From Flavobacterium zepuense (lineage in GTDB: Bacteria; Bacteroidota; Bacteroidia; Flavobacteriales; Flavobacteriaceae): DNA of 64,000 nucleotides. The number at the start of each line of letters is the position of its first letter. The stretch's first letter is position 1. Positions 17,898 to 25,231 of this stretch are shown here, in pieces. The notes below the pieces were generated by a model. The model did no database searches. It was not told the origin of the DNA and saw only the letters and a list, made by a program, of their open reading frames with translations. The stretch is from the NCBI RefSeq assembly GCF_007097145.1, contig NZ_VJVZ01000009.1, positions 1 to 64,000 of the forward strand, written 5' to 3'. The position numbers were made by a program, and so were the translations under genes.

Positions 17898-18044
17898 TTA
17901 ACAATTTGATAATTATAAATATAGGTAAATATTTTTATAAATGGGTATAGCGGTAATGAGTTTGGGTATTAAAGATTGTTTAATGTTTTTTGGTTTTGAT
18001 AGTATCATCTTTACCAATACAAAGATTTTTTCTATTTTTATCAA

Positions 18045-18596
18045 ATGCTAAACCGCCTCAAAAAAATATTCAAAATCAAAACCGATTCTGTTTCCTACAC
18101 CTGTGCCTGTTGTGGCAAGCAGCATTATAGCTGGCCTGCGTTAGGCTATAATGCGCCGGTACATTATTCGGCATTATCCCCAGAGGAGCAATCTTCTATA
18201 GCTACCTTAACATCAGATTTTTGTACCATTAATTATCCAGATGAAACTTCGCGTTTTATAAGGGCAACGCTTTCTCAGCATGTAACTGATGGATGTGAAG
18301 ACCTTGAATACGGGTTATGGGTATCTTTAAGTGAAAAAAGCTTTGAAGATTACAAAGCAAATTTTAATAATCCTGAACATGACACAGGTTATTTTGGCTG
18401 GATAAGTAATAATTTTAAGGGATATGAGCGAACTATTAATATCCCTGCAAATGTAAAAACGAGGCCGGGAGGTAAGAGGCCTGAGGTTATTCCACATCAG
18501 GATTTTGATCACCCATTTGTACGCGATTATTACAATGGTATTAATAAAGATGAAGCAGAGCAAAGGATTAAAGATACTATTAACAACATTTCCTAA
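18045..18596 (+). CDS. DUF2199 protein
   Basis: 183 aa. The start YTCACCGKQHYSWPALGY carries the CxCCGxxH pattern of DUF2199, probably a zinc-binding knuckle. The rest follows the family length, with a LEYGLWVSLSEKSFEDY segment in the middle. Function unknown, cytoplasmic. It stands alone. Confidence 0.86.
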   Translation: MLNRLKKIFKIKTDSVSYTCACCGKQHYSWPALGYNAPVHYSALSPEEQSSIATLTSDFCTINYPDETSRFIRATLSQHVTDGCEDLEYGLWVSLSEKSFEDYKANFNNPEHDTGYFGWISNNFKGYERTINIPANVKTRPGGKRPEVIPHQDFDHPFVRDYYNGINKDEAEQRIKDTINNIS

Positions 18597-18626
18597 TAGA
18601 ATCACTATTTTTGAATGTAGTCTAAT

Positions 18627-18672
18627 TCGGATAGTCTAACAATCTAAACATCTAACTATCCAACAATCTTAA
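18627..18672. repeat. Word-repeat tract before the NtrC-like gene
   Basis: Reiterated TCTAACAATC / TCTAAACA / TCTAACTATC words. GGATAGT near its left and ACTATCC at its right form a 7-base inverted repeat. No promoter consensus is visible here. Confidence 0.5.
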
Positions 18673-18676
18673 AAAT

Positions 18677-19840
18677 ATGCCTAAAATATTAATTATAGAA
18701 GACGAAGCTGCAATACGCCGCGTATTGGGTAAAATACTTTCGGAAGAAAACGACACTTATAAGGTTGAAGAAGCCGAAGACGGCCAGATGGGCCTCGAGA
18801 AAATCAAAAATGATGATTACGACCTGGTGCTGTGCGATATAAAAATGCCCAAAATGGATGGGGTAGAGGTGCTTGAAGCTGTAAAAAAGATAAAGCCCGA
18901 AATTCCGTTTGTAATGATATCCGGCCACGGCGACCTGGAAACAGCCATTAACACCATGCGCCTGGGGGCTTTTGATTACATCTCTAAGCCACCCGACCTG
19001 AACCGACTTTTAAATACTGTACGCAATGCGCTCGACCGTAAAGTGCTGGTGGTAGAGAATAAAATGCTTAAAAAGAAAGTAAGCAAAAACTACGAAATGA
19101 TAGGCGACAGCGAGCCTATTAACCACATAAAACAAATTATAGAAAAGGTAGCCCCTACCGATGCCCGCGTACTTATAACCGGCCCAAACGGTACGGGTAA
19201 AGAGCTTGTAGCGCACTGGCTGCACGAAAAAAGCGAGCGTGCCGCAGCGCCCTTTATAGAGGTTAACTGTGCGGCTATCCCGTCGGAACTTATAGAGAGC
19301 GAACTCTTTGGCCACGTTAAAGGGGCCTTTACCAGTGCCGTTAAAGACCGTGCCGGGAAGTTTGAGGCGGCTGATAAGGGTACTATTTTTCTGGATGAAA
19401 TTGGCGATATGAGCCTGCCCGCACAAGCCAAAGTGCTGCGCGCGCTCCAGGAAAACATGATACAGCGTGTGGGTGCAGAGAAAGATATTAGGGTAGATGT
19501 GCGCGTTATTGCGGCTACTAATAAAGACCTTAAAAAAGAAATTGCCGAAGGCCGTTTTAGAGAAGACCTGTACCACCGCCTTGCTGTAATTTTGGTAAAA
19601 GTACCGGCACTAAACGACAGGCGCGATGATATACCGCTGCTTATAGCCCACTTTGCCGAGAAAATTGCAGGCGAGCAGGGCAATGCCCAAAAACGCTTTA
19701 CGCAGGAGGCTACTCAGCTCTTACAGGAGTACGACTGGACAGGTAACATACGCGAATTGCGCAACGTGGTAGAGCGCCTTATAATTCTTGGCGGCAGCGA
19801 AATATCTGAAACAGATGTGAGGCTTTTTGCCAGTAAGTAG
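18677..19840 (+). CDS. Sigma-54 activator-like response regulator lacking the DNA-binding domain
   Basis: 387 aa. The receiver domain (1-120) has D9, phospho-acceptor D54 and K104. The AAA+ domain follows from about 140, with Walker A GPNGTGKE (169-176) and Walker B LDEIGDM (239-245). The sigma-54 contact loop reads GAFTSA (216-221), where GAFTGA is canonical. The protein ends at the R-finger/helical part (NIRELRNVVERLI), with no Fis-type helix-turn-helix. It can therefore be expected to activate sigma-54 RNA polymerase from solution or through a partner. No histidine kinase is adjacent. Confidence 0.9.
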   Translation: MPKILIIEDEAAIRRVLGKILSEENDTYKVEEAEDGQMGLEKIKNDDYDLVLCDIKMPKMDGVEVLEAVKKIKPEIPFVMISGHGDLETAINTMRLGAFDYISKPPDLNRLLNTVRNALDRKVLVVENKMLKKKVSKNYEMIGDSEPINHIKQIIEKVAPTDARVLITGPNGTGKELVAHWLHEKSERAAAPFIEVNCAAIPSELIESELFGHVKGAFTSAVKDRAGKFEAADKGTIFLDEIGDMSLPAQAKVLRALQENMIQRVGAEKDIRVDVRVIAATNKDLKKEIAEGRFREDLYHRLAVILVKVPALNDRRDDIPLLIAHFAEKIAGEQGNAQKRFTQEATQLLQEYDWTGNIRELRNVVERLIILGGSEISETDVRLFASK

Positions 19841-19850
19841 GAAGTTGCCG

Positions 19851-19901
19851 CGAATTACACTAATTTTGCAGCTTGCTAATTTGTGAAATTAGTGTAATTC
19901 G
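19851..19901. repeat. 16-base perfect inverted repeat, extragenic palindrome
   Basis: CGAATTACACTAATTT (19851-19866) and AAATTAGTGTAATTCG (19886-19901) flank a 19-base loop. It fills the gap between the NtrC-like gene and the DEAD-like gene. No T-tract follows, so it is not a classic terminator. Confidence 0.75.
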
Positions 19902-19918
19902 TGTCTAAAAATAATATA

Positions 19919-20587
19919 ATGTTTTTAAAGAAGATAAATCCAAACCTTTCCGAGTCGCTGGCAGATGCAGGATTAACCGAGCCAACATCGTTGCAAAAAG
20001 AAACCTTTGGCACCATTAAAAGCGGTGTAGACTGTGTAATATCGGCACCGTCATCCGAAGGTAAAACTACTGCTATTGTAATAAACGTAATACAGCGCCT
20101 TGAAAAAGAGTTTCAGGAGTCGCCGCGTGCCCTTATAATAGTATCTGAAAAGGCCAAAGTGCTGGAGGTTATAGAGCTTTTTAAAAAATACGGCAACCAT
20201 ACTAATTTACGCGTGTATGGAGTACATGAAAAAGGCGATATAGATTATGATAAAAACCAGATATCGCTGGGTATAGATGTTCTTGTGGGTACACCGGGCA
20301 GGCTGAGTGAGATGTTCTCATCGGCAGGCTTTGATGTTAACCAACTAAAAATGTTTATACTGGATGAGGCTTCGCCTATATTAAAGCTAAGGCATGATAC
20401 CCGTATTATGCGCATGAGCGATGGTATTGCAAAAACACAGCGCTTATTTTTTACCGAAGAAATTACCGAGCGTGTAGAATCGCTTGCCGACAGGATAATG
20501 ATTGAACCTTTATTTTTTGATTTTGACGAAGAAGAAGATGAGGAAGAGTATGATGATGAAGAAACTGAAGAACAAAACGAAGAATAA
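19919..20587 (+). CDS. Single-domain DEAD-box-like protein
   Basis: 222 aa from ATG 19919; the upstream ORF start at 19901 is GTG inside a palindrome. It has only the first RecA-like domain of a DEAD-box RNA helicase. The Q-motif region is PTSLQKETF, the P-loop is SSEGKTT instead of TGSGKT, and a GTPGRL motif is present. The Walker B box is DEAS and the SAT motif is absent (FFTEEI). A strongly acidic tail (DEEEDEEE...) ends it. It cannot be a normal processive helicase and may bind RNA or regulate one. It is first of a three-gene run with DUF2007 and a membrane protein. Confidence 0.85.
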   Translation: MFLKKINPNLSESLADAGLTEPTSLQKETFGTIKSGVDCVISAPSSEGKTTAIVINVIQRLEKEFQESPRALIIVSEKAKVLEVIELFKKYGNHTNLRVYGVHEKGDIDYDKNQISLGIDVLVGTPGRLSEMFSSAGFDVNQLKMFILDEASPILKLRHDTRIMRMSDGIAKTQRLFFTEEITERVESLADRIMIEPLFFDFDEEEDEEEYDDEETEEQNEE

Positions 20588-20606
20588 ACAAAAACAATAG
20601 AATAGT

Positions 20607-20828
20607 ATGGCACGTAAAAAAATATTTTCAGGCAGCGAGATTCTTGCACAGGCGTTAGAGCTTAAGCTTAAAGAAGCCGGTGTACAGCCCCTTGTAAAAA
20701 ACAACATACAATCAAGCACCATGTCGGGCCTTGGCACACTGGCAGGGTCGGCGGTTGAGGTATTTGTAGAAGAATACGATATGGCAAAAGCAGAGCCTGT
20801 TATTGAGGCTTTTAAAATGGGATTGTAA
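20607..20828 (+). CDS. DUF2007 small protein
   Basis: 73 aa, full length for DUF2007 (predicted signal-transducing, ferredoxin-like fold). Landmarks are a first helix with ILAQALELKLKEAGV and the strand VEVFVEEYDMAKAEPVI. It begins 19 bases after the DEAD-like gene. Function unknown. Confidence 0.83.
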   Translation: MARKKIFSGSEILAQALELKLKEAGVQPLVKNNIQSSTMSGLGTLAGSAVEVFVEEYDMAKAEPVIEAFKMGL

Positions 20829-20843
20829 ATTCCGGATTATAAG

Positions 20844-21332
20844 ATGGAAGAAAAGGTATTTCGCACCAAAACGGGATATTGCCACATTTTGCCTGATAAG
20901 ATCGTACTTACACGCGATGGCGTTGTAGGCGATTTGTCTAAAATTGCAGTAGGCAATAGTATTGTAAGGATATTATTTATTTACGGCACATTAGCGGCCT
21001 ATTTTTTATATAGAGCCTATAATGAATTTGCTGTAGGGCAAAACGTGTGGGCTTTTCTGTATTTAGCTATGGCTGTTTTTTTACTGTTTGCGGTTTTAAG
21101 GAGTAAGGATAATTCCGGCACCCCGGTTATAGAAAGGAGTGCCATTAAAGAGGTCGTACTTAAAAAAGCAGTTAAAGGCGTAACCCGCGGATATTTTGAG
21201 GTTTATTTTTCAGATAAAAATAACAAGCTTAAAAAAAGGCTTATCATGTTGCCGGGAAGCTTAACGGATGGCGACAATGAAACCGAAAAAGCTGTAAGAA
21301 TGATGCGGAAAGAGGGTTTGCTGAAAAATTAA
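20844..21332 (+). CDS. Unknown two-helix membrane protein
   Basis: 162 aa. It starts with KVFRTKTGYCHILPDKIVLTR, which looks like the first strands of a PH-like domain. Two membrane segments follow (about 42-60 and 68-86), then a strand-rich cytoplasmic tail (AIKEVVLKKAVKGVTRGYF). I know no characterised family. It lies 15 bases after DUF2007, so it is probably in the same operon as the DEAD-like gene. Confidence 0.75.
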   Translation: MEEKVFRTKTGYCHILPDKIVLTRDGVVGDLSKIAVGNSIVRILFIYGTLAAYFLYRAYNEFAVGQNVWAFLYLAMAVFLLFAVLRSKDNSGTPVIERSAIKEVVLKKAVKGVTRGYFEVYFSDKNNKLKKRLIMLPGSLTDGDNETEKAVRMMRKEGLLKN

Positions 21333-21386
21333 TTTTTGTAATTGTAAACCTCTCTTTATTATTTTTAGCTAACTAAAATAATATCA

Positions 21387-21920
21387 ATGTCAACTCCACT
21401 CGAAACCTCCCGCCTATACTTTCGCGAACTCCAGCCATCGGATGATGAAGCTATGTTCGAGCTGGACGCTAACCCCAATGTACATCGTTACCTTGGCAAT
21501 AAGCCTGTAACTACAATAGATGAAAGCAGGGCTATGATACAGAATATTAGGCAGCAGTATATTGACAATGGTATTGGCCGTATGGCTGCCATCCTTAAAG
21601 AAACAAATGAATTTATTGGCTGGGTGGGACTAAAATTGCAGAGCAATGTAAACGGACGTGATCAGTATTACGATATTGGGTATCGACTTTTAGAAAAGCA
21701 CTGGGCTAAGGGCTATGCTACAGAGGCTAATTTCTTTTTTAGGGATTATGCTTTCAATCATCTTAACATTAAGGTGCTTAATGCAACAGCACTAACAGCA
21801 AATAAAGCGTCATGCCATATCCTGGAAAAGACCGGACTTATATTTACCGAAACCTTTGATTATAACGGAGAAGAGTGCCGCTGGTTTGAGATGTTAAATC
21901 CTAATTTGAATAATAAGTAA
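21387..21920 (+). CDS. GNAT N-acetyltransferase (RimJ/RimL type)
   Basis: 177 aa. It opens with ETSRLYFRELQPSD, the usual start of RimJ/RimL-like acetyltransferases. The acetyl-CoA loop region is YRLLEKHWAKGYATEA, followed by the NHLNIKVLNATALTANKAS strand and SCHILEKTGL helix. It acetylates either ribosomal protein N-termini or a small molecule; the substrate is unknown. Confidence 0.9.
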   Translation: MSTPLETSRLYFRELQPSDDEAMFELDANPNVHRYLGNKPVTTIDESRAMIQNIRQQYIDNGIGRMAAILKETNEFIGWVGLKLQSNVNGRDQYYDIGYRLLEKHWAKGYATEANFFFRDYAFNHLNIKVLNATALTANKASCHILEKTGLIFTETFDYNGEECRWFEMLNPNLNNK

Positions 21921-21937
21921 TAGACAATAAGCAATTT

Positions 21938-22558
21938 TTACGGTTGCTCATCCAGTGTAAGCACTTTTTTATCAAAAAGGTCTACCACGTCTTCATGGTC
22001 TTTTTCTAAATTCCACACTTGGAAGCCTAATTCGGCAGCAGCATCAGTATTAAACTTTTTATCGTCTACCACAAGGGTACGCTTAGGCTGAATGTCGTGC
22101 TTATTTATTACATGATTAAAAGCTTCGGCATCGGGTTTGCGAACGCCAATTTCGTGCGAAAAGTAAATCTTTTCGAAACACTGGTAAAAGTCGCTGTAAA
22201 AGGAGGCGCCGGCTTCGTTCTCAAATTTTTCAATATGTATGGGGTCGGTATTACTAAGCAGGAACAGGCGGTAATTAGCTGCAAGCTTTTGTAAAAACTC
22301 CAGGCGGTAGAGCGGAAAATCGGTAATACCGGCGTTCCAGGCATCTTTAATAGCCTCTAACGATGCGCCGTTAGTATGCGGCTGAATCCCGGCAAGGTAT
22401 TCTTCTTCGCCTATTTTTCCGGTTTCCAGTTTTTTTTCCAGCTTTTCAAGATCATCATTCCAGTCGGTTATCCCAATTTTTGCAAGAGCCTTTACCTTTG
22501 CCTGCTTGTCTTTATTTAAAAAGACATCACCCATGTCAAATATTATCGTGTTGATCAT
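21938..22558 (-). CDS. HAD superfamily hydrolase (YihX-like phosphatase)
   Basis: 206 aa. Motif I is FDMGDVF with nucleophile Asp; the second Asp of the classic DxD is Gly, as in YihX-type HAD-IA phosphatases. Motif II Ser/Thr is LLLSNTD, motif III Lys lies in GVRKPD, motif IV is VVDDKKFN. A short helical cap is present. The ATG at 22556-22558 is chosen over an upstream TTG at 22567. It overlaps the end of ribD by 23 bases, so it is coupled to it. A role in flavin biosynthesis as the missing pyrimidine phosphatase is possible from context, but unproven. Confidence 0.88.
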   Translation of the reverse strand: MINTIIFDMGDVFLNKDKQAKVKALAKIGITDWNDDLEKLEKKLETGKIGEEEYLAGIQPHTNGASLEAIKDAWNAGITDFPLYRLEFLQKLAANYRLFLLSNTDPIHIEKFENEAGASFYSDFYQCFEKIYFSHEIGVRKPDAEAFNHVINKHDIQPKRTLVVDDKKFNTDAAAELGFQVWNLEKDHEDVVDLFDKKVLTLDEQP

Positions 22559-23630
22559 AATTTCCAAAAATTAAGAGTTCGTTGTCCTGTATGGCCTGCT
22601 TATGTATAAGCCTGCCGCTAAACTGAGGCGCCTTAGTACCGGTGCCAAACGTAACCGGGCCTTTAAACACACGGGCTTCATCCCACATGCCGGCATCAAT
22701 AAAGGTTTGCAGGGTTTGCCTGCCGCCCTCTATAATAACCGAAAGCAAATTGTGTTTGTAAAGCACTGCGGCAATAGCATGCGGCAAAGCCTCATTAAAA
22801 AGCACGGTTTCATACATTAGATTCTCTAAGTTATGCAAATCACGTTGCTCCGTCAAGACAATTGTTTTAATTTTTAGATTTTTAACATGATAGGCATCAG
22901 ATACTTTTCCAGTTCGGTCTAAAACAATCCGCACGGGGTCAGGGCCTGTCCAGGAGCGCACATCCAGTTGGGGGTTATCGTCTAAAACCGTTTGTGTACC
23001 CACAAGTATCGCCGCCTCTTCGCTACGCCACTTATGAACCAGCTGGCGGGAATACTGATTTGTAATCCAAACCGGTTTTTTATCTTCCATATCGTCGACA
23101 TGAGTTTGTCTAAGGGCAACGGTCTTCTGTGGACTCAAATACCCATCGGTGCTCTCCGCCCATTTTAATATAATGTACGGGCGTTTCTTTTCATGAAAGG
23201 TAAAAAAGCGTTTGTTGCTCTCGCGGCATTTGGCTTCCAACATGCCTACGGTAACATTTTTACCGGCTTCCCGCAGTTTTTTAATACCGTTACCAGCTAC
23301 TTTTTCATGCGGATCTTTAGTGCCAACAACTACATTTTTTATCTGGTGCTGAATGATAAGGTCGCAGCAGGGTGGTGTTTTACCATGATGGCTACAAGGC
23401 TCCAGGCTAACGTATAGCGTGGCATCGGGTATAAGGTGCCTGTCTTCCTGTTTAACCGAATTAATGCAGTTAACCTCTCCGTGCGGGCCGCCGTAGGGGG
23501 AGGTATGGCCTTCGCCAATAATCCTGCCGTTATATACCAGCACCGCCCCAACAGAAGGGTTAGGCATGGCAGCCCTTTGGCCGTTTTGCGCCAGTTCAAG
23601 GCAGCGCTGCATGTAAATTTCGTTGTGCAT
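22536..23630 (-). CDS. ribD: Bifunctional riboflavin deaminase/reductase RibD
   Basis: 364 aa from ATG 23630; a TTG at 23645 gives a five-residue longer form. The N-terminal deaminase domain has a zinc site: H-G-E (usually HAE) and PCSHHGKTPPC. The reductase domain carries the motif IIEGGRQTLQTFIDAGMWDE near the C-terminus. The protein converts the GTP-cyclohydrolase product to the ribitylamino uracil phosphate. The phosphatase needed for the next step could be the HAD protein encoded by the overlapping downstream gene. Confidence 0.95.
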   Translation of the reverse strand: MHNEIYMQRCLELAQNGQRAAMPNPSVGAVLVYNGRIIGEGHTSPYGGPHGEVNCINSVKQEDRHLIPDATLYVSLEPCSHHGKTPPCCDLIIQHQIKNVVVGTKDPHEKVAGNGIKKLREAGKNVTVGMLEAKCRESNKRFFTFHEKKRPYIILKWAESTDGYLSPQKTVALRQTHVDDMEDKKPVWITNQYSRQLVHKWRSEEAAILVGTQTVLDDNPQLDVRSWTGPDPVRIVLDRTGKVSDAYHVKNLKIKTIVLTEQRDLHNLENLMYETVLFNEALPHAIAAVLYKHNLLSVIIEGGRQTLQTFIDAGMWDEARVFKGPVTFGTGTKAPQFSGRLIHKQAIQDNELLIFGNYDQHDNI

Positions 23631-23637
23631 AGTTAAA

Positions 23638-23720
23638 AGTTGCAAAGTCCCAAAGTCCCAAAGTTACAAAGTTTAATGTTTGATGCTCTCCAAATAACCA
23701 AATAACCCTATCAACAAATA
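23638..23720. repeat. Word-repeat tract upstream of ribD
   Basis: Reiterated words GCAAAGTCCCAAAGTCCCAAAG then TTACAAAGTTT, followed by CCAAATAACCAAATAACC. It is directly repeated with a 7-10 base period and lies in the divergent gap between ribD and a GNAT gene. Confidence 0.6.
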
Positions 23721-23743
23721 AACAATTGTAGTAAGTTTGCACT

Positions 23744-24229
23744 ATGCATACCGTTACCATTAGAAAAATAGAACTCAAAGACAATGCAGCCATAGCGGCC
23801 GTAATTCGCAACGTATTTATAGAACTCAATGCACCATTAGTGGGCACTGCTTATGCCGACCCCACCCTCGACAAGCTTTTTGAGGTGTATGAGGCACCAA
23901 AGTCGGTTTATTATGTGGTTGAGAAAGACAGCGAAGTTATAGGTGGGTGCGGTACAGGGCCGTTAGAAAATGGCGACGTCGAAACGTGCGAACTCCAAAA
24001 AATGTACTTTGCCCCACAGGCACGTGGCTTAGGGATTGGTGCAGAAATGATAGCCCAATGCCTTGATGCGGCTAAAGATTTCGGCTATAGCCAATGCTAC
24101 CTGGAAACACTCCCCAATATGGATGCCGCCCAAAAGCTGTATATAAAATCAGGGTTTGTGTATTTAGACAGCCCATTGGGTTGCACAGGCCACAACTCGT
24201 GCCCTGTGTGGATGCTTAAAAAGTTATAA
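23744..24229 (+). CDS. GNAT N-acetyltransferase
   Basis: 161 aa. The acetyl-CoA binding motif region reads LQKMYFAPQARGLGIGAEMI, followed by GYSQCYLETLPNMDAAQKLY and a C-terminal CPVWMLKKL. The substrate is unknown. A TAAGTTTG -7 box lies at 23732-23739, only four bases before the ATG at 23744, with no clear -33 box. If real, the transcript would be leaderless. Confidence 0.9.
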   Translation: MHTVTIRKIELKDNAAIAAVIRNVFIELNAPLVGTAYADPTLDKLFEVYEAPKSVYYVVEKDSEVIGGCGTGPLENGDVETCELQKMYFAPQARGLGIGAEMIAQCLDAAKDFGYSQCYLETLPNMDAAQKLYIKSGFVYLDSPLGCTGHNSCPVWMLKKL

Positions 24230-24230
24230 A

Positions 24231-24299
24231 TTGGTTTCAAGTTTCAGGTTGCCACGGTTATGGATACTGAACTTTAAAATAACCTGAAACCCGAAACAA
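24231..24299. repeat. Palindromic element copy A, before prmC
   Basis: Left arm TTGGTTTCAAGTTTCAGGTT (24231-24250) and right arm AACCTGAAACCCGAAACAA (24281-24299) are complementary apart from a few bases. The 30-base core begins GCCACGGTTATGGA and ends GAACTTTAAAAT. The right end touches the prmC ATG. The core is nearly the same as in the copy at 25148-25228. Confidence 0.85.
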
Positions 24300-25145
24300 A
24301 TGACGCTCAAAAACTATCGGACTTACTTTCTCGAGAAACTTACCCCGCTATACGATGCTATGGAGGCGGAGAGTTTCTTCCATATTGCGCTAGAAGAATT
24401 AAAAGGCTGGCGCAGGGTAGACCTTGCCCTGAATCCTGATGCCGGATTATCTGCTTCTGAAATTAAAAAGTGGAACGATGTATTGCACCAACTCGAAATG
24501 CAAAAACCCATTCAGTATATTTTTGGAAAAGCACACTTTTACGGATTTGAGTTTGAGGTAAACGAGAATACGCTGATACCCCGCCCGGAAACAGAGGAGC
24601 TGGTGGATTGGATCATTAAAGAAAATGAGTTTAGAGTCAGCATTAAACTGCTGGATATTGGTACAGGATCCGGTTGTATTGCTATTTCGCTTGCTAAGAA
24701 TTTAGCGGATGCTGAGGTGTCTGCCATTGATGTTTCTACCGAGGCGCTGGCGGTTGCCAGGCGAAATTCTGAAACCAACAAAGCCGGGGTAAATTTTATT
24801 TTACAGGATATTTTAGCGGCTGAAATACTGCCAGAGCATTACGATATTATTGTGTCTAATCCGCCGTATGTGCGGGAATTGGAAAAGGCGGAAATTAAGC
24901 AAAACGTCCTGGATTACGAACCCCACCTCGCGCTGTTTGTAGAAGATACCGACCCGCTTTTGTTTTATCGTAAAATAGCCATCCTTGCAAAAAACAACCT
25001 TAAACCTGAAGGCAGGCTGTATTTTGAAATAAACCAGTATTTAGGGACTGAAACCGTAGAAATGCTGGAGCAATTAGGCTTTAAAAATGTAGTGTTAAGG
25101 CAGGATATTTACGGTAATGACAGGATGATAGGCTGTGCTGTTTAA
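24300..25145 (+). CDS. prmC: Release factor glutamine methyltransferase PrmC
   Basis: 281 aa. An N-terminal helical domain is followed by a SAM-binding domain with LLDIGTGSGCIAISLAKN and the family-defining NPPY motif (VSNPPYV). PrmC methylates the Gln of the GGQ motif of RF1 and RF2. It is flanked on both sides by copies of the same palindromic element. The next gene converges on it. Confidence 0.96.
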   Translation: MTLKNYRTYFLEKLTPLYDAMEAESFFHIALEELKGWRRVDLALNPDAGLSASEIKKWNDVLHQLEMQKPIQYIFGKAHFYGFEFEVNENTLIPRPETEELVDWIIKENEFRVSIKLLDIGTGSGCIAISLAKNLADAEVSAIDVSTEALAVARRNSETNKAGVNFILQDILAAEILPEHYDIIVSNPPYVRELEKAEIKQNVLDYEPHLALFVEDTDPLLFYRKIAILAKNNLKPEGRLYFEINQYLGTETVEMLEQLGFKNVVLRQDIYGNDRMIGCAV

Positions 25146-25147
25146 TT

Positions 25148-25228
25148 TTGTTTCAGGTTTAAAGTTTCAGGTTACCACGGTTGTGGAAACAGAACTTTAA
25201 AAAACTTGAAACTTTAAACCTGAAACAA
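25148..25228. repeat. Palindromic element copy B, after prmC
   Basis: Arms of 26 bases (25148-25173 and 25203-25228) match at 25 of 26 positions. The 29-base core contains CCACGGTTGTGG, itself a short hairpin, and GAACTTTAAAA. The element fills almost the whole convergent gap between prmC and the permease gene (25146-25231). Confidence 0.88.
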
Positions 25229-25231
25229 GTT

